From an uncultured Actinoplanes sp. (lineage in GTDB: Bacteria; Actinomycetota; Actinomycetes; Mycobacteriales; Micromonosporaceae), in assembly GCA_934667465.1 (NCBI GenBank), contig CAKUMG010000462.1, forward strand, positions 1-5,534: DNA of 5,534 nt, read 5' to 3'. A program made the translations under genes and the position numbers. The notes beneath the pieces were generated by a model. It worked only from the letters and a program-made list of their open reading frames with translations. It had not been told where the DNA came from and searched no databases. Numbering within the stretch: the stretch's first letter is position 1; every line of letters begins with the position of its first letter. Positions 1 through 5,040 of this stretch are shown one piece after another.

Positions 1-248
1 CCCGCAAGGTGGCCATGATGCCCTTGCTACGGGTCACCGACATGAAGTACGAGCAGAGCGCGCTCGGCCGGATGCTGAGCTACGGCACGTTCGTGCTCGA
101 GTCGGCCGGCCAGGACCAGGCGTTGCGCGAGGTCAAGCATCTGCCCAACCCCAACGAGCTCTACCTGCGCGTGGTCGAGGAGATGTACGAGCCGCAGGCG
201 GTCGAGGCCCGGCTGGGCAAGGACGGCGACGGCGGCGACGACGCCTGA
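1..248 (+). CDS. PH domain-containing membrane protein, C-terminal part (5' truncated by window edge)
   Basis: The reading frame is open from base 3 and ends with TGA at 246-248, so only about the last 81 residues are present. The visible part reads RKVAMMPLLRVTDM, then YEQSALGRMLSYGTF, VLESAGQDQAL and LPNPNELYLRVVEEMYEP. This is the typical end of actinobacterial bacterial-PH (bPH2/YdbS-like) proteins, where 'MPL.kVTDm.ye.s..Gr.lGYG.fvleSAGQdqaLr' forms the last beta strands and the following helix. Family members usually have two N-terminal membrane helices before this soluble domain; that part would lie left of the window. The role is not well defined (membrane-associated, lipid- or protein-binding fold). 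The tail after residue YEP is Asp/Gly-rich and probably disordered. The GTG at 9 is in frame but is unlikely to be the true start, because the domain clearly continues upstream. Confidence 0.85.
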   Translation, partial: RKVAMMPLLRVTDMKYEQSALGRMLSYGTFVLESAGQDQALREVKHLPNPNELYLRVVEEMYEPQAVEARLGKDGDGGDDA

Positions 249-279
249 CATCCTTCCGTGGTGTCGTGCGCGCACCCGG

Positions 280-285
280 TAACGT
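280..285 (+). promoter_or_regulatory. Candidate -10 hexamer for leaderless PHP gene
   Basis: TAACGT fits the actinobacterial TANNNT -10 pattern. It ends exactly 6 nt before the GTG at 292, which puts the expected transcription start on the first base of the start codon. There is no purine-rich Shine-Dalgarno between the hexamer and the GTG, and no convincing -35. This is inference from spacing; no transcript data are available. Confidence 0.5.
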
Positions 286-291
286 CGCCGG

Positions 292-1143
292 GTGACCAAA
301 ATCGACCTGCACTGCCATTCCACCGCCAGTGACGGCACGCTGACCCCGTCCGAACTGGTTCGTGCGGGTGCGGATGCCGGTCTGTCCGTGATGGCCATCA
401 CGGATCACGACACCACCGGTGGGTGGGACGAGGCCGCGGCCGCGCTGCCGCCGGGCCTCGCCCTGGTCCGTGGCGCCGAGCTGTCCTGCCGCTGGCACGG
501 CGTGGAGCCGGCCATTCCGCTGCACCTGCTCGCGTACCTCTTCGATCCGCGCGAGCCACGGCTCGCCGCCGACCTCGCCCGGCTCCGCGACGACCGCGAG
601 CGGCGCGCCGAGAAGATAGTGCGGCTGCTCTGCGCCGACGGGGTGGACATCAGCTGGCCCGAGGTCAGGGGCTACGCGGCCGGGGGATCGGTGGGCCGCC
701 CGCACATCGCGCAGGCGTTGATCCGGCTCGGCCTGGTGCGCACCACCGACGAGGCGTTCGCCTCCCGCTGGCTGGGCGCCCGGTACTTCGTACCCAAATC
801 CGATCTTGACGTCTTCGAGGCGGTCCAGGCGGTCCGTGCGGCGGGAGGCGTCGCGGTCTTCGCCCATCCGAACGCGACGGCCCGCGGGCGCATCGTGCCC
901 GACAAGCTCATCGAGGAACTGGCCGAGGTGGGCCTCTTCGGGCTCGAGGCCGACCACGAGGACCACTCGCCGGAGCAGCGGGCGCACGTGCGGGCCCTCG
1001 CCGACCGTCTCGGCCTGGTCGCCACCGGCAGCTCCGACTTCCACGGGACGCACAAGACGGTCCGGCTGGGAGCCTTCACCACAGAGCCCTCCGCGTACGC
1101 CGCGATCGTCGCAGCCGCGACCGGAGTGCCCGTGCTGGGGTGA
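292..1143 (+). CDS. PHP domain phosphoesterase (YciV/RNase AM-like)
   Basis: Predicted 283-residue cytosolic metal-dependent phosphoesterase. The PHP metal ligands are visible in order: H7-C-H9 with D14 (DLHCHSTASDG), H39 (AITDHDT), E63 (GAELS), H78 (PLHLLAY), H192 (FAHPN), and the closing D249-x-H251 (SSDFHG). The insert GRPHIAQAL at 135-143 is characteristic of the YciV/TrpH-like branch, whose characterised members hydrolyse 3',5'-nucleoside bisphosphates or act as 5'-3' exoribonucleases on short RNAs. That substrate is a family-based inference; a DNA polymerase-associated or histidinol-phosphatase role is less likely given the motif set and the absence of his genes. Length is normal for the branch. 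The GTG at 292 is chosen because the domain begins at residue 3, leaving no room for a later start. It lies 43 bp after the PH gene and is followed by marC after 51 bp. All catalytic residues are intact. Confidence 0.92.
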   Translation: MTKIDLHCHSTASDGTLTPSELVRAGADAGLSVMAITDHDTTGGWDEAAAALPPGLALVRGAELSCRWHGVEPAIPLHLLAYLFDPREPRLAADLARLRDDRERRAEKIVRLLCADGVDISWPEVRGYAAGGSVGRPHIAQALIRLGLVRTTDEAFASRWLGARYFVPKSDLDVFEAVQAVRAAGGVAVFAHPNATARGRIVPDKLIEELAEVGLFGLEADHEDHSPEQRAHVRALADRLGLVATGSSDFHGTHKTVRLGAFTTEPSAYAAIVAAATGVPVLG

Positions 1144-1182
1144 CGGTCCTCGCAGTTCGGGGCGGCGACAGCGGCCGACGCC

Positions 1183-1188
1183 TAGGTT
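1183..1188 (+). promoter_or_regulatory. Candidate -10 hexamer for leaderless marC-family gene
   Basis: TAGGTT matches TANNNT and ends 6 nt before the GTG at 1195, the same spacing as at the PHP gene. No Shine-Dalgarno lies in the six intervening bases (gatcgc), and no clear -35 is seen. The gene may therefore have its own leaderless transcript besides any read-through from the PHP gene. Confidence 0.5.
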
Positions 1189-1194
1189 GATCGC

Positions 1195-1809
1195 GTGGAT
1201 CTGAAGCTGTTCGGTGAGTTCTTCGTGACCCTGCTGGTGATCGTCGACCCTCCCGGCATGGTCCCGGTCTTCCTCGCGCTGACCGGCACGATGCCGGCCA
1301 AGGAGCGCGCCCGCGCGGCCACCCAGGCGGTGCTGCTCGCCCTCGGCGTGATCGTCATCTTCGCGGTGGCGGGCCAGACCCTGCTCGACTACCTCCACGT
1401 GCAGCTCCCGGCCCTGCAGGGCGCCGGTGGCCTGCTGCTCCTGCTGGTCGCGCTGCAACTGCTCACCGGTAAGACCGACGAGCCCTCCGACCAGGCCGGT
1501 ACGAGCAACGTCGCGCTGGTCCCGATCGGCACGCCGCTGCTCGCCGGCCCCGGCGCGATCGTCGCCACGATGCTGTTCGTGCAGCGTGCGGACGGTCCCG
1601 CCGACTATTCGATCATCGGCCTCGGCATCCTCGCGGTCATGCTGACCGTCTGGCTCGTGCTGCGCTTCTCCGGCGGACTCGTCCGGCTGCTGCGCCCGGC
1701 CGGCATCGAGGTGCTCACCCGCATCGCCGGCCTGCTGCTCGCGGCGATCGCGGTCCAGCTCGTCGCCGACGCCGTGGCCGCCTTCGTCGATCTGCACGCG
1801 GCGGCCTGA
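1195..1809 (+). CDS. MarC family integral membrane protein
   Basis: A 204-residue, very hydrophobic protein of typical MarC length with about six predicted transmembrane helices (roughly 8-28, 44-64, 72-91, 106-128, 139-158, 175-198). Family signatures are clear: DPPGMVPVFLALTG at 18-31, GAGGLLLLLVALQLLTG at 76-92, VPIGTPLLAGPGAI at 109-122, and TRIAGLLLAAIAVQ at 175-188. MarC/UPF0056 proteins sit in the inner membrane. The early link to multiple antibiotic resistance was not upheld in E. coli, and transport of small molecules or amino acids is only suggested, so no substrate should be assigned. The GTG at 1195 places the first helix and the DP motif at the normal distance from the N-terminus. 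It lies between the PHP and PD-(D/E)XK nuclease genes, 51 and 42 bp away. From memory this gene set recurs in actinobacteria, so conserved linkage rather than chance is likely. Confidence 0.93.
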   Translation: MDLKLFGEFFVTLLVIVDPPGMVPVFLALTGTMPAKERARAATQAVLLALGVIVIFAVAGQTLLDYLHVQLPALQGAGGLLLLLVALQLLTGKTDEPSDQAGTSNVALVPIGTPLLAGPGAIVATMLFVQRADGPADYSIIGLGILAVMLTVWLVLRFSGGLVRLLRPAGIEVLTRIAGLLLAAIAVQLVADAVAAFVDLHAAA

Positions 1810-1838
1810 GCGTCCGCTTTTCTGTCGTAGGCGCCTGG

Positions 1839-1844
1839 CAGACT
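1839..1844 (+). promoter_or_regulatory. Weak candidate -10 hexamer for RecB-like nuclease gene
   Basis: CAGACT keeps the two most important positions of TANNNT (A2 and T6) and ends 7 nt before the GTG at 1852. The leader lacks a strong Shine-Dalgarno; AGGA at 1847-1850 lies only 1 nt from the start, too close for normal use. Weaker than the two preceding hexamers; listed because the position agrees with them. Confidence 0.3.
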
Positions 1845-1851
1845 TCAGGAC

Positions 1852-2730
1852 GTGCCGAGAACATCCTCCCGATCGGCCGCGGTGCCCGAACAGCTGGGCT
1901 TCGACGGCATGCCCGAGCGCCTCTTCGTCTGCACGCCGAGCAAGCTCGGCACCTATGCGGACTGCCCCCGGCGCTACCGCTACGCATATGTCGACCGTCC
2001 GTCGCCGCCCAAGGGCCCGCCGTGGGCGCACAACTCGCTGGGCGCGAGCGTGCACACCGCCCTGAAGAACTGGTACGCCCTTCCGGCCGCCGCCCGCGGC
2101 GCCGCCGACCTGCCCAAGCTGCTCAAGGCGACCTGGGTTCGCGAGGGCTACCGCGACGTCGACCAGGAGCGGGTGGCCTATCGCAAGGCGCTCGAGTGGC
2201 TGGACACCTATGTCGCGGGCCTCGACCCCGAGGAGGAACCGCTCGGCGTGGAGCGGGTGGTCGCCACGAAGACCTCGGTGCTCGCGTTCAACGGCCGCGC
2301 CGACCGGATCGACGGGCGGGCCGGCGAGGCGGTGATCGTCGACTACAAGACCGGCCGGTCCGGGCTGAGCCCCGACGACGCCCGCGGCTCGCACGCGCTC
2401 GCCCTCTACGCCTATGCGGCCCAGCGGGTGTTCCGCCGCCCGTGCCGGCGCGTCGAGCTGCACCACCTGCCCACCGGCACGGTCTCGGCGCACGAGCACA
2501 CCGACGAGTCCCTGGCCCGCCAGGTCGGCCGCGCCGAAGACACGGCCCGCGACATCATGGCCGCGGAGAAGGCGGTGGCCGCCGGGGCCGACCCCGACGA
2601 CGAGTTCCCCACCAACCCGGGCACGCTGTGCGGCTGGTGCGACTTCCGCAAGTCGTGCCCGGCGGGGCGTGAGGTGCCGGCCAAGGAGCCCTGGACGGCT
2701 GTCGAGCACCTGGAGCGGCCCGTGTCCTGA
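1852..2730 (+). CDS. RecB/Cas4-like PD-(D/E)XK exonuclease with predicted 4Fe-4S site
   Basis: A 292-residue stand-alone nuclease of the PDDEXK_1 (AddB C-terminal/Cas4-like) family, with no helicase domain. Core motifs in order: S30 and C38 in the N-terminal SKLGTYADCPRRYRY element, H68 in SLGASVHTAL (motif I His), E134, D151 in GRADRID, D164-Y-K166 in VIVDYKTGR (catalytic D-x-K), and A182-to-Y186 in the usual QxxxY region. C38 together with C260-x2-C263-x5-C269 gives the four-cysteine pattern that binds a 4Fe-4S cluster in AddB and Cas4. Expected activity is metal-dependent cleavage of single-stranded DNA ends in repair or recombination; the specific role is not established. The Gln of QxxxY is Ala here. 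I believe related actinobacterial proteins share this, so it need not mean inactivity. No cas1, cas2 or repeats are nearby, so a Cas4 role is unsupported. The GTG at 1852 gives a 24-residue leader before the first motif; GTG/ATG codons further in (ATG at 1909) are possible but would trim close to the core. Confidence 0.9.
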   Translation: MPRTSSRSAAVPEQLGFDGMPERLFVCTPSKLGTYADCPRRYRYAYVDRPSPPKGPPWAHNSLGASVHTALKNWYALPAAARGAADLPKLLKATWVREGYRDVDQERVAYRKALEWLDTYVAGLDPEEEPLGVERVVATKTSVLAFNGRADRIDGRAGEAVIVDYKTGRSGLSPDDARGSHALALYAYAAQRVFRRPCRRVELHHLPTGTVSAHEHTDESLARQVGRAEDTARDIMAAEKAVAAGADPDDEFPTNPGTLCGWCDFRKSCPAGREVPAKEPWTAVEHLERPVS

Positions 2731-2965
2731 CCTCCCGCGGCACGCCCCCCGCGCCGCCCGCCCGACGCGCTCACGCCAGGCGGCCTCCCGGCGCCACGCA
2801 TTTGAGGGCAGCGCGCCTGGTCTTGGGCAGAGGTGGCGCGCATCCGGGGGCCGCGCGAGGGGCGACGGTCCGGACACCGGGCCGCCTGCGACAGCACCCC
2901 GCCGGCGTGCACCGGCCGCGTGCCGACGTGCGGCGAGCGGCCCGGTCGGTGGGCAGGTGGGTAAG
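2731..2965. other. Convergent intergenic region
   Basis: 235 bp between the converging nuclease and MpaB-family genes. It is very GC-rich, and the open frames across it have low-complexity Arg/Ala/Gly translations, no recognisable domain and no start signals, so I call no gene. It contains the strong hairpin at 2911-2946 and a weaker pair of 7-bp arms (GCGCCAC at 2791-2797 and GTGGCGC at 2833-2839) separated by 35 nt. Confidence 0.6.
2911..2946 (-). terminator. Composite hairpin, probable (bidirectional) terminator
   Basis: Outer arms ACCGGCCGC (2911-2919) and GCGGCC-C-GGT (2937-2946, one bulged C) enclose a 2x2 internal loop (gt/ga). Inside that, a second stem of GCCG (2922-2925) and CGGC (2931-2934) closes a 5-nt loop, acgtg. 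That is 13 base pairs in total, nearly all G-C. On the minus strand it starts 19 nt after the stop codon of the MpaB-family gene. There is no T-run, which is common for actinobacterial terminators. Because the structure folds on both strands, it could also stop transcripts from the nuclease gene, whose stop lies 180 bp to the left. Confidence 0.6.
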
Positions 2966-3826
2966 TCAGGCGGCGGCGAGGCCGGCCCGTTCGAGCGCGG
3001 CCTGGCGCATCGGCGGGTTCCGGAACTGGGCCGGCAGGGCGGGCAGGGCGCTGTTGATCAGTAGGCGCAGGCCCCGCACCGAGAGGTCGGCGGAACGGTC
3101 CGTGGTCGGCCAGCCCAGGCCGCCGTAGAGCTTGCGCGCCCACGGCGGCAACAATGCGATCGCCGTGCCCGCGATGCCGAGATAGGCCCACCGCGGCGGC
3201 CCGAACGCGAGGCTCATCCGCAGCGGCAGGCTGCCCCACGCCGACGGGATCGGCGGCACGGTGAGGAAGAGCGCCGTCTCGGCACAGTCCTTGGTCAGGG
3301 CCAGCTCCGGCTGCACCCGGTCGTAGAAGGCGTCGACCTCGGCGGCCGTGCCGGGCACCGTCGCCGGGTCGAGGCCGATGAGCCGGGCCGCCTCCAGCTG
3401 CTCGGTGTAGTACGCGTCGACCTCGGCGTCGGTCAGGCTCACACCGGCCCGCCGGGCGGTGGTGAGGAACGACTCCACCCCGGTGATGTGCACCCAGCGG
3501 AGCAGGTCGGGCTCGTCGAGGTGGAAGATCTCACCCGTCCGGGGGTCCGTCGCCGTCATGCGCGCGTGCAGCCGCCGGATCCGCTGCGCCGCCGCCTCGG
3601 CCTCCGCGCGGGTGCCGAAGAAGATCGTGCCCATGTAGGTGGAGGTCCGCTCGAGGCGCCCCCACGGGTCGCTGCGGTAGACGGAGTTCTGCGCCACGCC
3701 GGCGACGGCCCGGGGGTGCAGCGACTCCAGGTAGAGCGCGCGGAGGCCGCCCAGAGCCACGATCGGCTCCTTGTGCACCCTCCACGTGACGGAGTCGGGA
3801 CCGAAGAAGCCAAGGTCGGAGTCCAT
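2966..3826 (-). CDS. Oxygenase MpaB family protein (DUF2236)
   Basis: 286 residues, ATG at 3824-3826, TGA at 2966-2968. The sequence matches the MpaB/rubber-oxygenase catalytic domain family (DUF2236, PF09995). It has a start of type FFGPDSVTWRVHKEP, then LYLESLHPRAVAGVAQNS (32-48), RLERTSTYMGTIFFG (57-71), a helical IRRLHARM segment (83-90), and DLLRWVHITGVESFL (107-121). H113 in the WVH motif is the likely heme axial ligand by analogy with latex-clearing protein, and the Arg/Thr of RLERTSTY match the other conserved heme-pocket positions. Family members include MpaB of mycophenolate biosynthesis and Lcp rubber dioxygenase, but most bacterial ones have no known substrate, so none is assigned. 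A short hydrophobic stretch near 214-228 (GIAGTAIALLPPWA) is helix-like rather than a clear membrane anchor. It lies 47 bp downstream of the Fur-family gene on the same strand and could be co-transcribed. No good Shine-Dalgarno precedes the ATG; a poor -10-like CACGCT ends 6 nt upstream. Confidence 0.87.
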   Translation of the reverse strand: MDSDLGFFGPDSVTWRVHKEPIVALGGLRALYLESLHPRAVAGVAQNSVYRSDPWGRLERTSTYMGTIFFGTRAEAEAAAQRIRRLHARMTATDPRTGEIFHLDEPDLLRWVHITGVESFLTTARRAGVSLTDAEVDAYYTEQLEAARLIGLDPATVPGTAAEVDAFYDRVQPELALTKDCAETALFLTVPPIPSAWGSLPLRMSLAFGPPRWAYLGIAGTAIALLPPWARKLYGGLGWPTTDRSADLSVRGLRLLINSALPALPAQFRNPPMRQAALERAGLAAA

Positions 3827-3858
3827 GAATCCAGCGTGCCACGATCACGTGCGGACAA

Positions 3859-3872
3859 CCGTACGAAAACGG
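3859..3872. repeat. Short AT-rich inverted repeat between furA-like and mpaB-like genes
   Basis: CCGT (3859-3862) and ACGG (3869-3872) flank the A-rich centre ACGAAA. The right half reads GAAAACGG (3865-3872), an octamer that recurs at 4439-4446 in the region upstream of the Fur-family gene. Arms are only 4 bp, so this may be chance; it is noted as a candidate operator in the leader of the MpaB-family gene. Confidence 0.25.
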
Positions 3873-3873
3873 A

Positions 3874-4308
3874 TCAGGCCGCGGTGTCGTCGCTCCGGGC
3901 GCGCCGGCAGGCGGGGCACAGGCCCCAGAAGGTGACCTCCGCCTCGTCGATCTCGAAGCCGTTGCTGTGCGCCGGGGCGAGGCAGGGGCGCTCGCCGATG
4001 ACGCAGTCGACGTCCTCGATCGTGCCGCAGCCGCGGCAGACGACGTGATGGTGGTTGTCGCCGACGCGCGCCTCGTAGCGGGCGGGGCTGCCGGCGGGCT
4101 CGAGGCGGCGGGCGAGCCCGGCCCGGGTGAGCGCGCCGAGCACGTCGTAGACCGCCTGGGTGGAGACCGAGTCGAGGCGCTCGCGGACCCGGCGGGTGAC
4201 CTCGTCGACCTCCAGGTGACCGCCGCCGGTCAGCACGTCGAGCACGGCCAGCCGCGGCCGGGTCACGCGCAGGCCCCGGTCTCGCAGCAGCTCCTCAGCG
4301 GTCACCAC
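3874..4308 (-). CDS. furA: Fur family transcriptional repressor, FurA/CatR type
   Basis: About 144 residues. The N-terminal winged helix runs from LRVTRPRLAVLDVL (13-26) to the recognition helix in SVSTQAVYDVLGALTRAGL (47-65). The dimerisation/metal half carries ARYEARVGDNHHHVVC (76-91). Structural zinc ligands C91-x2-C94 and C131-x2-C134 are present, with H31, E79 and H86-H88 as candidate regulatory metal ligands. The stretch IEDVDCVIGERPCL and the closing FEIDEAEVTFWGLCPAC closely resemble mycobacterial FurA and streptomycete CatR, the iron/peroxide-responsive repressors of the catalase-peroxidase gene, and argue against Zur or Nur. Unlike the mycobacterial furA-katG pair, the next gene downstream encodes an MpaB-family protein. 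Two GTG codons in tandem (4308-4306 and 4305-4303) can start it. The promoter spacing favours 4305 as the first base of a leaderless message; the difference is one residue. The repressor probably controls its own promoter, as is usual in the family. Confidence 0.9.
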   Translation of the reverse strand: MVTAEELLRDRGLRVTRPRLAVLDVLTGGGHLEVDEVTRRVRERLDSVSTQAVYDVLGALTRAGLARRLEPAGSPARYEARVGDNHHHVVCRGCGTIEDVDCVIGERPCLAPAHSNGFEIDEAEVTFWGLCPACRRARSDDTAA

Positions 4309-4311
4309 ACC

Positions 4312-4340
4312 ATGACAGCACGCGGAACCGGGTCGCTCAA
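4312..4340 (-). promoter_or_regulatory. Promoter of the Fur-family gene (-35 TTGAGC, 17 bp, -10 TGTCAT)
   Basis: On the minus strand TTGAGC (4340-4335) is followed by exactly 17 bp and then TGTCAT (4317-4312). Counting 6 nt further puts the start of transcription at 4305, the first base of the second GTG, so the message would be leaderless. A 5-bp inverted repeat (CGGGT 4329-4333, ACCCG 4340-4344) overlaps the -35 and could be part of an operator. In mycobacteria the furA transcript is also reported to be leaderless, which supports this reading. Confidence 0.55.
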
Positions 4341-4387
4341 CCCGATGAACGGCGGATGACTTTCCGCCCGGCCGCGGCCTTGCTGCT

Positions 4388-4402
4388 CGTTCGCGCCGAA
4401 CG
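4388..4402. repeat. Inverted repeat CGTTCG-CGC-CGAACG
   Basis: Perfect 6-bp arms with a 3-bp centre in the divergent region between the Fur-family gene and the DUF2231 gene. The form (short dyad, one helical-turn scale) is typical of a dimeric regulator site. Its right arm belongs to the 11-bp sequence repeated at 4459-4469. Confidence 0.4.
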
Positions 4403-4469
4403 CGCCCCGGCTGCGGGGCACGCTTTGGTCAACGTCCGGAAAACGGTGAACCGGATCGGCCGAACGCGC
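4395..4469 (+). repeat. 11-bp direct repeat GCCGAACGCGC (two copies)
   Basis: Identical copies at 4395-4405 and 4459-4469, 64 bp apart, about six helical turns. Both lie in the 244-bp divergent intergenic region. They could be paired binding sites on the same DNA face. In such GC-rich DNA a chance match cannot be excluded. Confidence 0.35.
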
Positions 4470-4474
4470 GTAAG

Positions 4475-4495
4475 CGCAACCGGGGGATGGTTGCG
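4475..4495 (+). repeat. Inverted repeat CGCAACC-(7)-GGTTGCG upstream of DUF2231 gene
   Basis: Perfect 7-bp arms (4475-4481 and 4489-4495) around the spacer GGGGGAT. It lies 58 bp before the DUF2231 start, in a region where its promoter is expected but no convincing -35/-10 pair was found. It could be an operator, or a hairpin in the 5' leader if transcription starts further left. Confidence 0.4.
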
Positions 4496-4540
4496 TCGTC
4501 AGATAAATCCCCGCTGACGGCGGAGTTCCTCGGACGATTG

Positions 4541-4546
4541 AGGAGG
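4541..4546 (+). promoter_or_regulatory. Shine-Dalgarno that decides the DUF2231 start
   Basis: AGGAGG is a full consensus ribosome-binding site. It touches the in-frame ATG at 4547 (spacing 0, too close) but is 6 nt from the GTG at 4553, which is ideal. This selects GTG 4553 and excludes the longer in-frame start at 4487. Confidence 0.8.
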
Positions 4547-4552
4547 ATGACC

Positions 4553-5026
4553 GTGTTCGACCAGATCAACGGCCTGCCGGTGCACGCTCTCGTGCTGCAC
4601 GCAGCGGTCGTCTTCGTGCCGCTGCTGGCGCTGATGGCCATCGTCTACGCGGTCGTGCCGCGCTGGCGATCGAAGACCGGCTGGGCTGCGCTCCTGCTGG
4701 CGGTCGTGGCACCGATCACCACCTACGCGACGCTGGCGTCGGGCCATGAGCTGCGCGACAAGCTCGTCGCGGACGGCATGCAGGGCGAGTTCCTGCAGAA
4801 GATCGACGACCACATGGGGTACGGCACGCTGACCCTCTACTTCTCGATCGCGCTCGGCGTCGTGACGCTGGTCATGGTGCTGCTGACCCTCCGCAAGCCG
4901 GGCCACCGCCTCCCGCTGATCGCCGACGTCGGCCTCGCGGTCGTCATGGTGGCGCTCGCCGTCTTCGCGGGCTACTTCGTCTTCCAGGCCGGGGACACGG
5001 GTGCCCAGGCGGTCTGGGGCTCCTGA
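4553..5026 (+). CDS. DUF2231 domain integral membrane protein
   Basis: 157 residues from GTG 4553, chosen from the AGGAGG spacing. Four predicted transmembrane helices lie at about 13-35, 43-63, 92-114 and 125-148. DUF2231 hallmarks are visible: FDQINGLPVHALVLHAAVV at the N-terminus (H11 and H16 close to the first helix), SGHELR (63-68) after the second, DDHMGYGTLTLYF before the third, and the C-terminal GDTGAQAVWG. The conserved histidines near the membrane surface have led to suggestions of metal or heme binding, and some DUF2231 proteins are fused to Rieske-type domains, but no activity is established. This copy has no fused domain. It is divergent from the Fur-family gene and is the only gene here with a strong Shine-Dalgarno, so its expression is controlled differently from its neighbours. 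It ends 15 bp before a strong hairpin. Confidence 0.85.
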   Translation: MFDQINGLPVHALVLHAAVVFVPLLALMAIVYAVVPRWRSKTGWAALLLAVVAPITTYATLASGHELRDKLVADGMQGEFLQKIDDHMGYGTLTLYFSIALGVVTLVMVLLTLRKPGHRLPLIADVGLAVVMVALAVFAGYFVFQAGDTGAQAVWGS

Positions 5027-5040
5027 GCCCCCCTCAGCCG

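Noticed and set aside
1852..2730. RecB-like nuclease as a Cas4 of a CRISPR system
   Set aside because: The four-cysteine and D-x-K pattern fits Cas4 and AddB alike, but there are no repeats, cas1 or cas2 in the window, and the neighbouring genes are housekeeping types.
2791..2839. Second hairpin (GCGCCAC and GTGGCGC) in the convergent gap
   Set aside because: The 35-nt loop is long and has no stable inner stem that I can see, so it is not a convincing terminator.
133..2877. A 914-codon open frame on the minus strand opposite the PHP, MarC and nuclease genes
   Set aside because: It is codon-aligned with three sense genes that all lie in one frame. It stays open because those genes avoid TTA, TCA and CTA codons, as expected at such high GC. 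Its translation is Arg/Gly/Ala-rich with no domain, and the sense proteins are clearly recognisable.
2412..3239. Open frames on either strand through the convergent gap 2731-2965
   Set aside because: They overlap confident genes on both sides, lack recognisable motifs, and cross a strong hairpin; no separate gene is supported in the gap.
3488..4048. Open frame on the plus strand across the MpaB-family and Fur-family genes
   Set aside because: It spans the stop of one confident minus-strand gene and the start of another, has low-complexity composition and no start signals, and is best explained as a high-GC shadow.
4487..4552. Longer DUF2231 protein starting at ATG 4487
   Set aside because: The extra 22 residues are not typical of the family, overlap the inverted repeat at 4475-4495, and place the consensus AGGAGG inside the coding region; GTG 4553 has ideal spacing from it.
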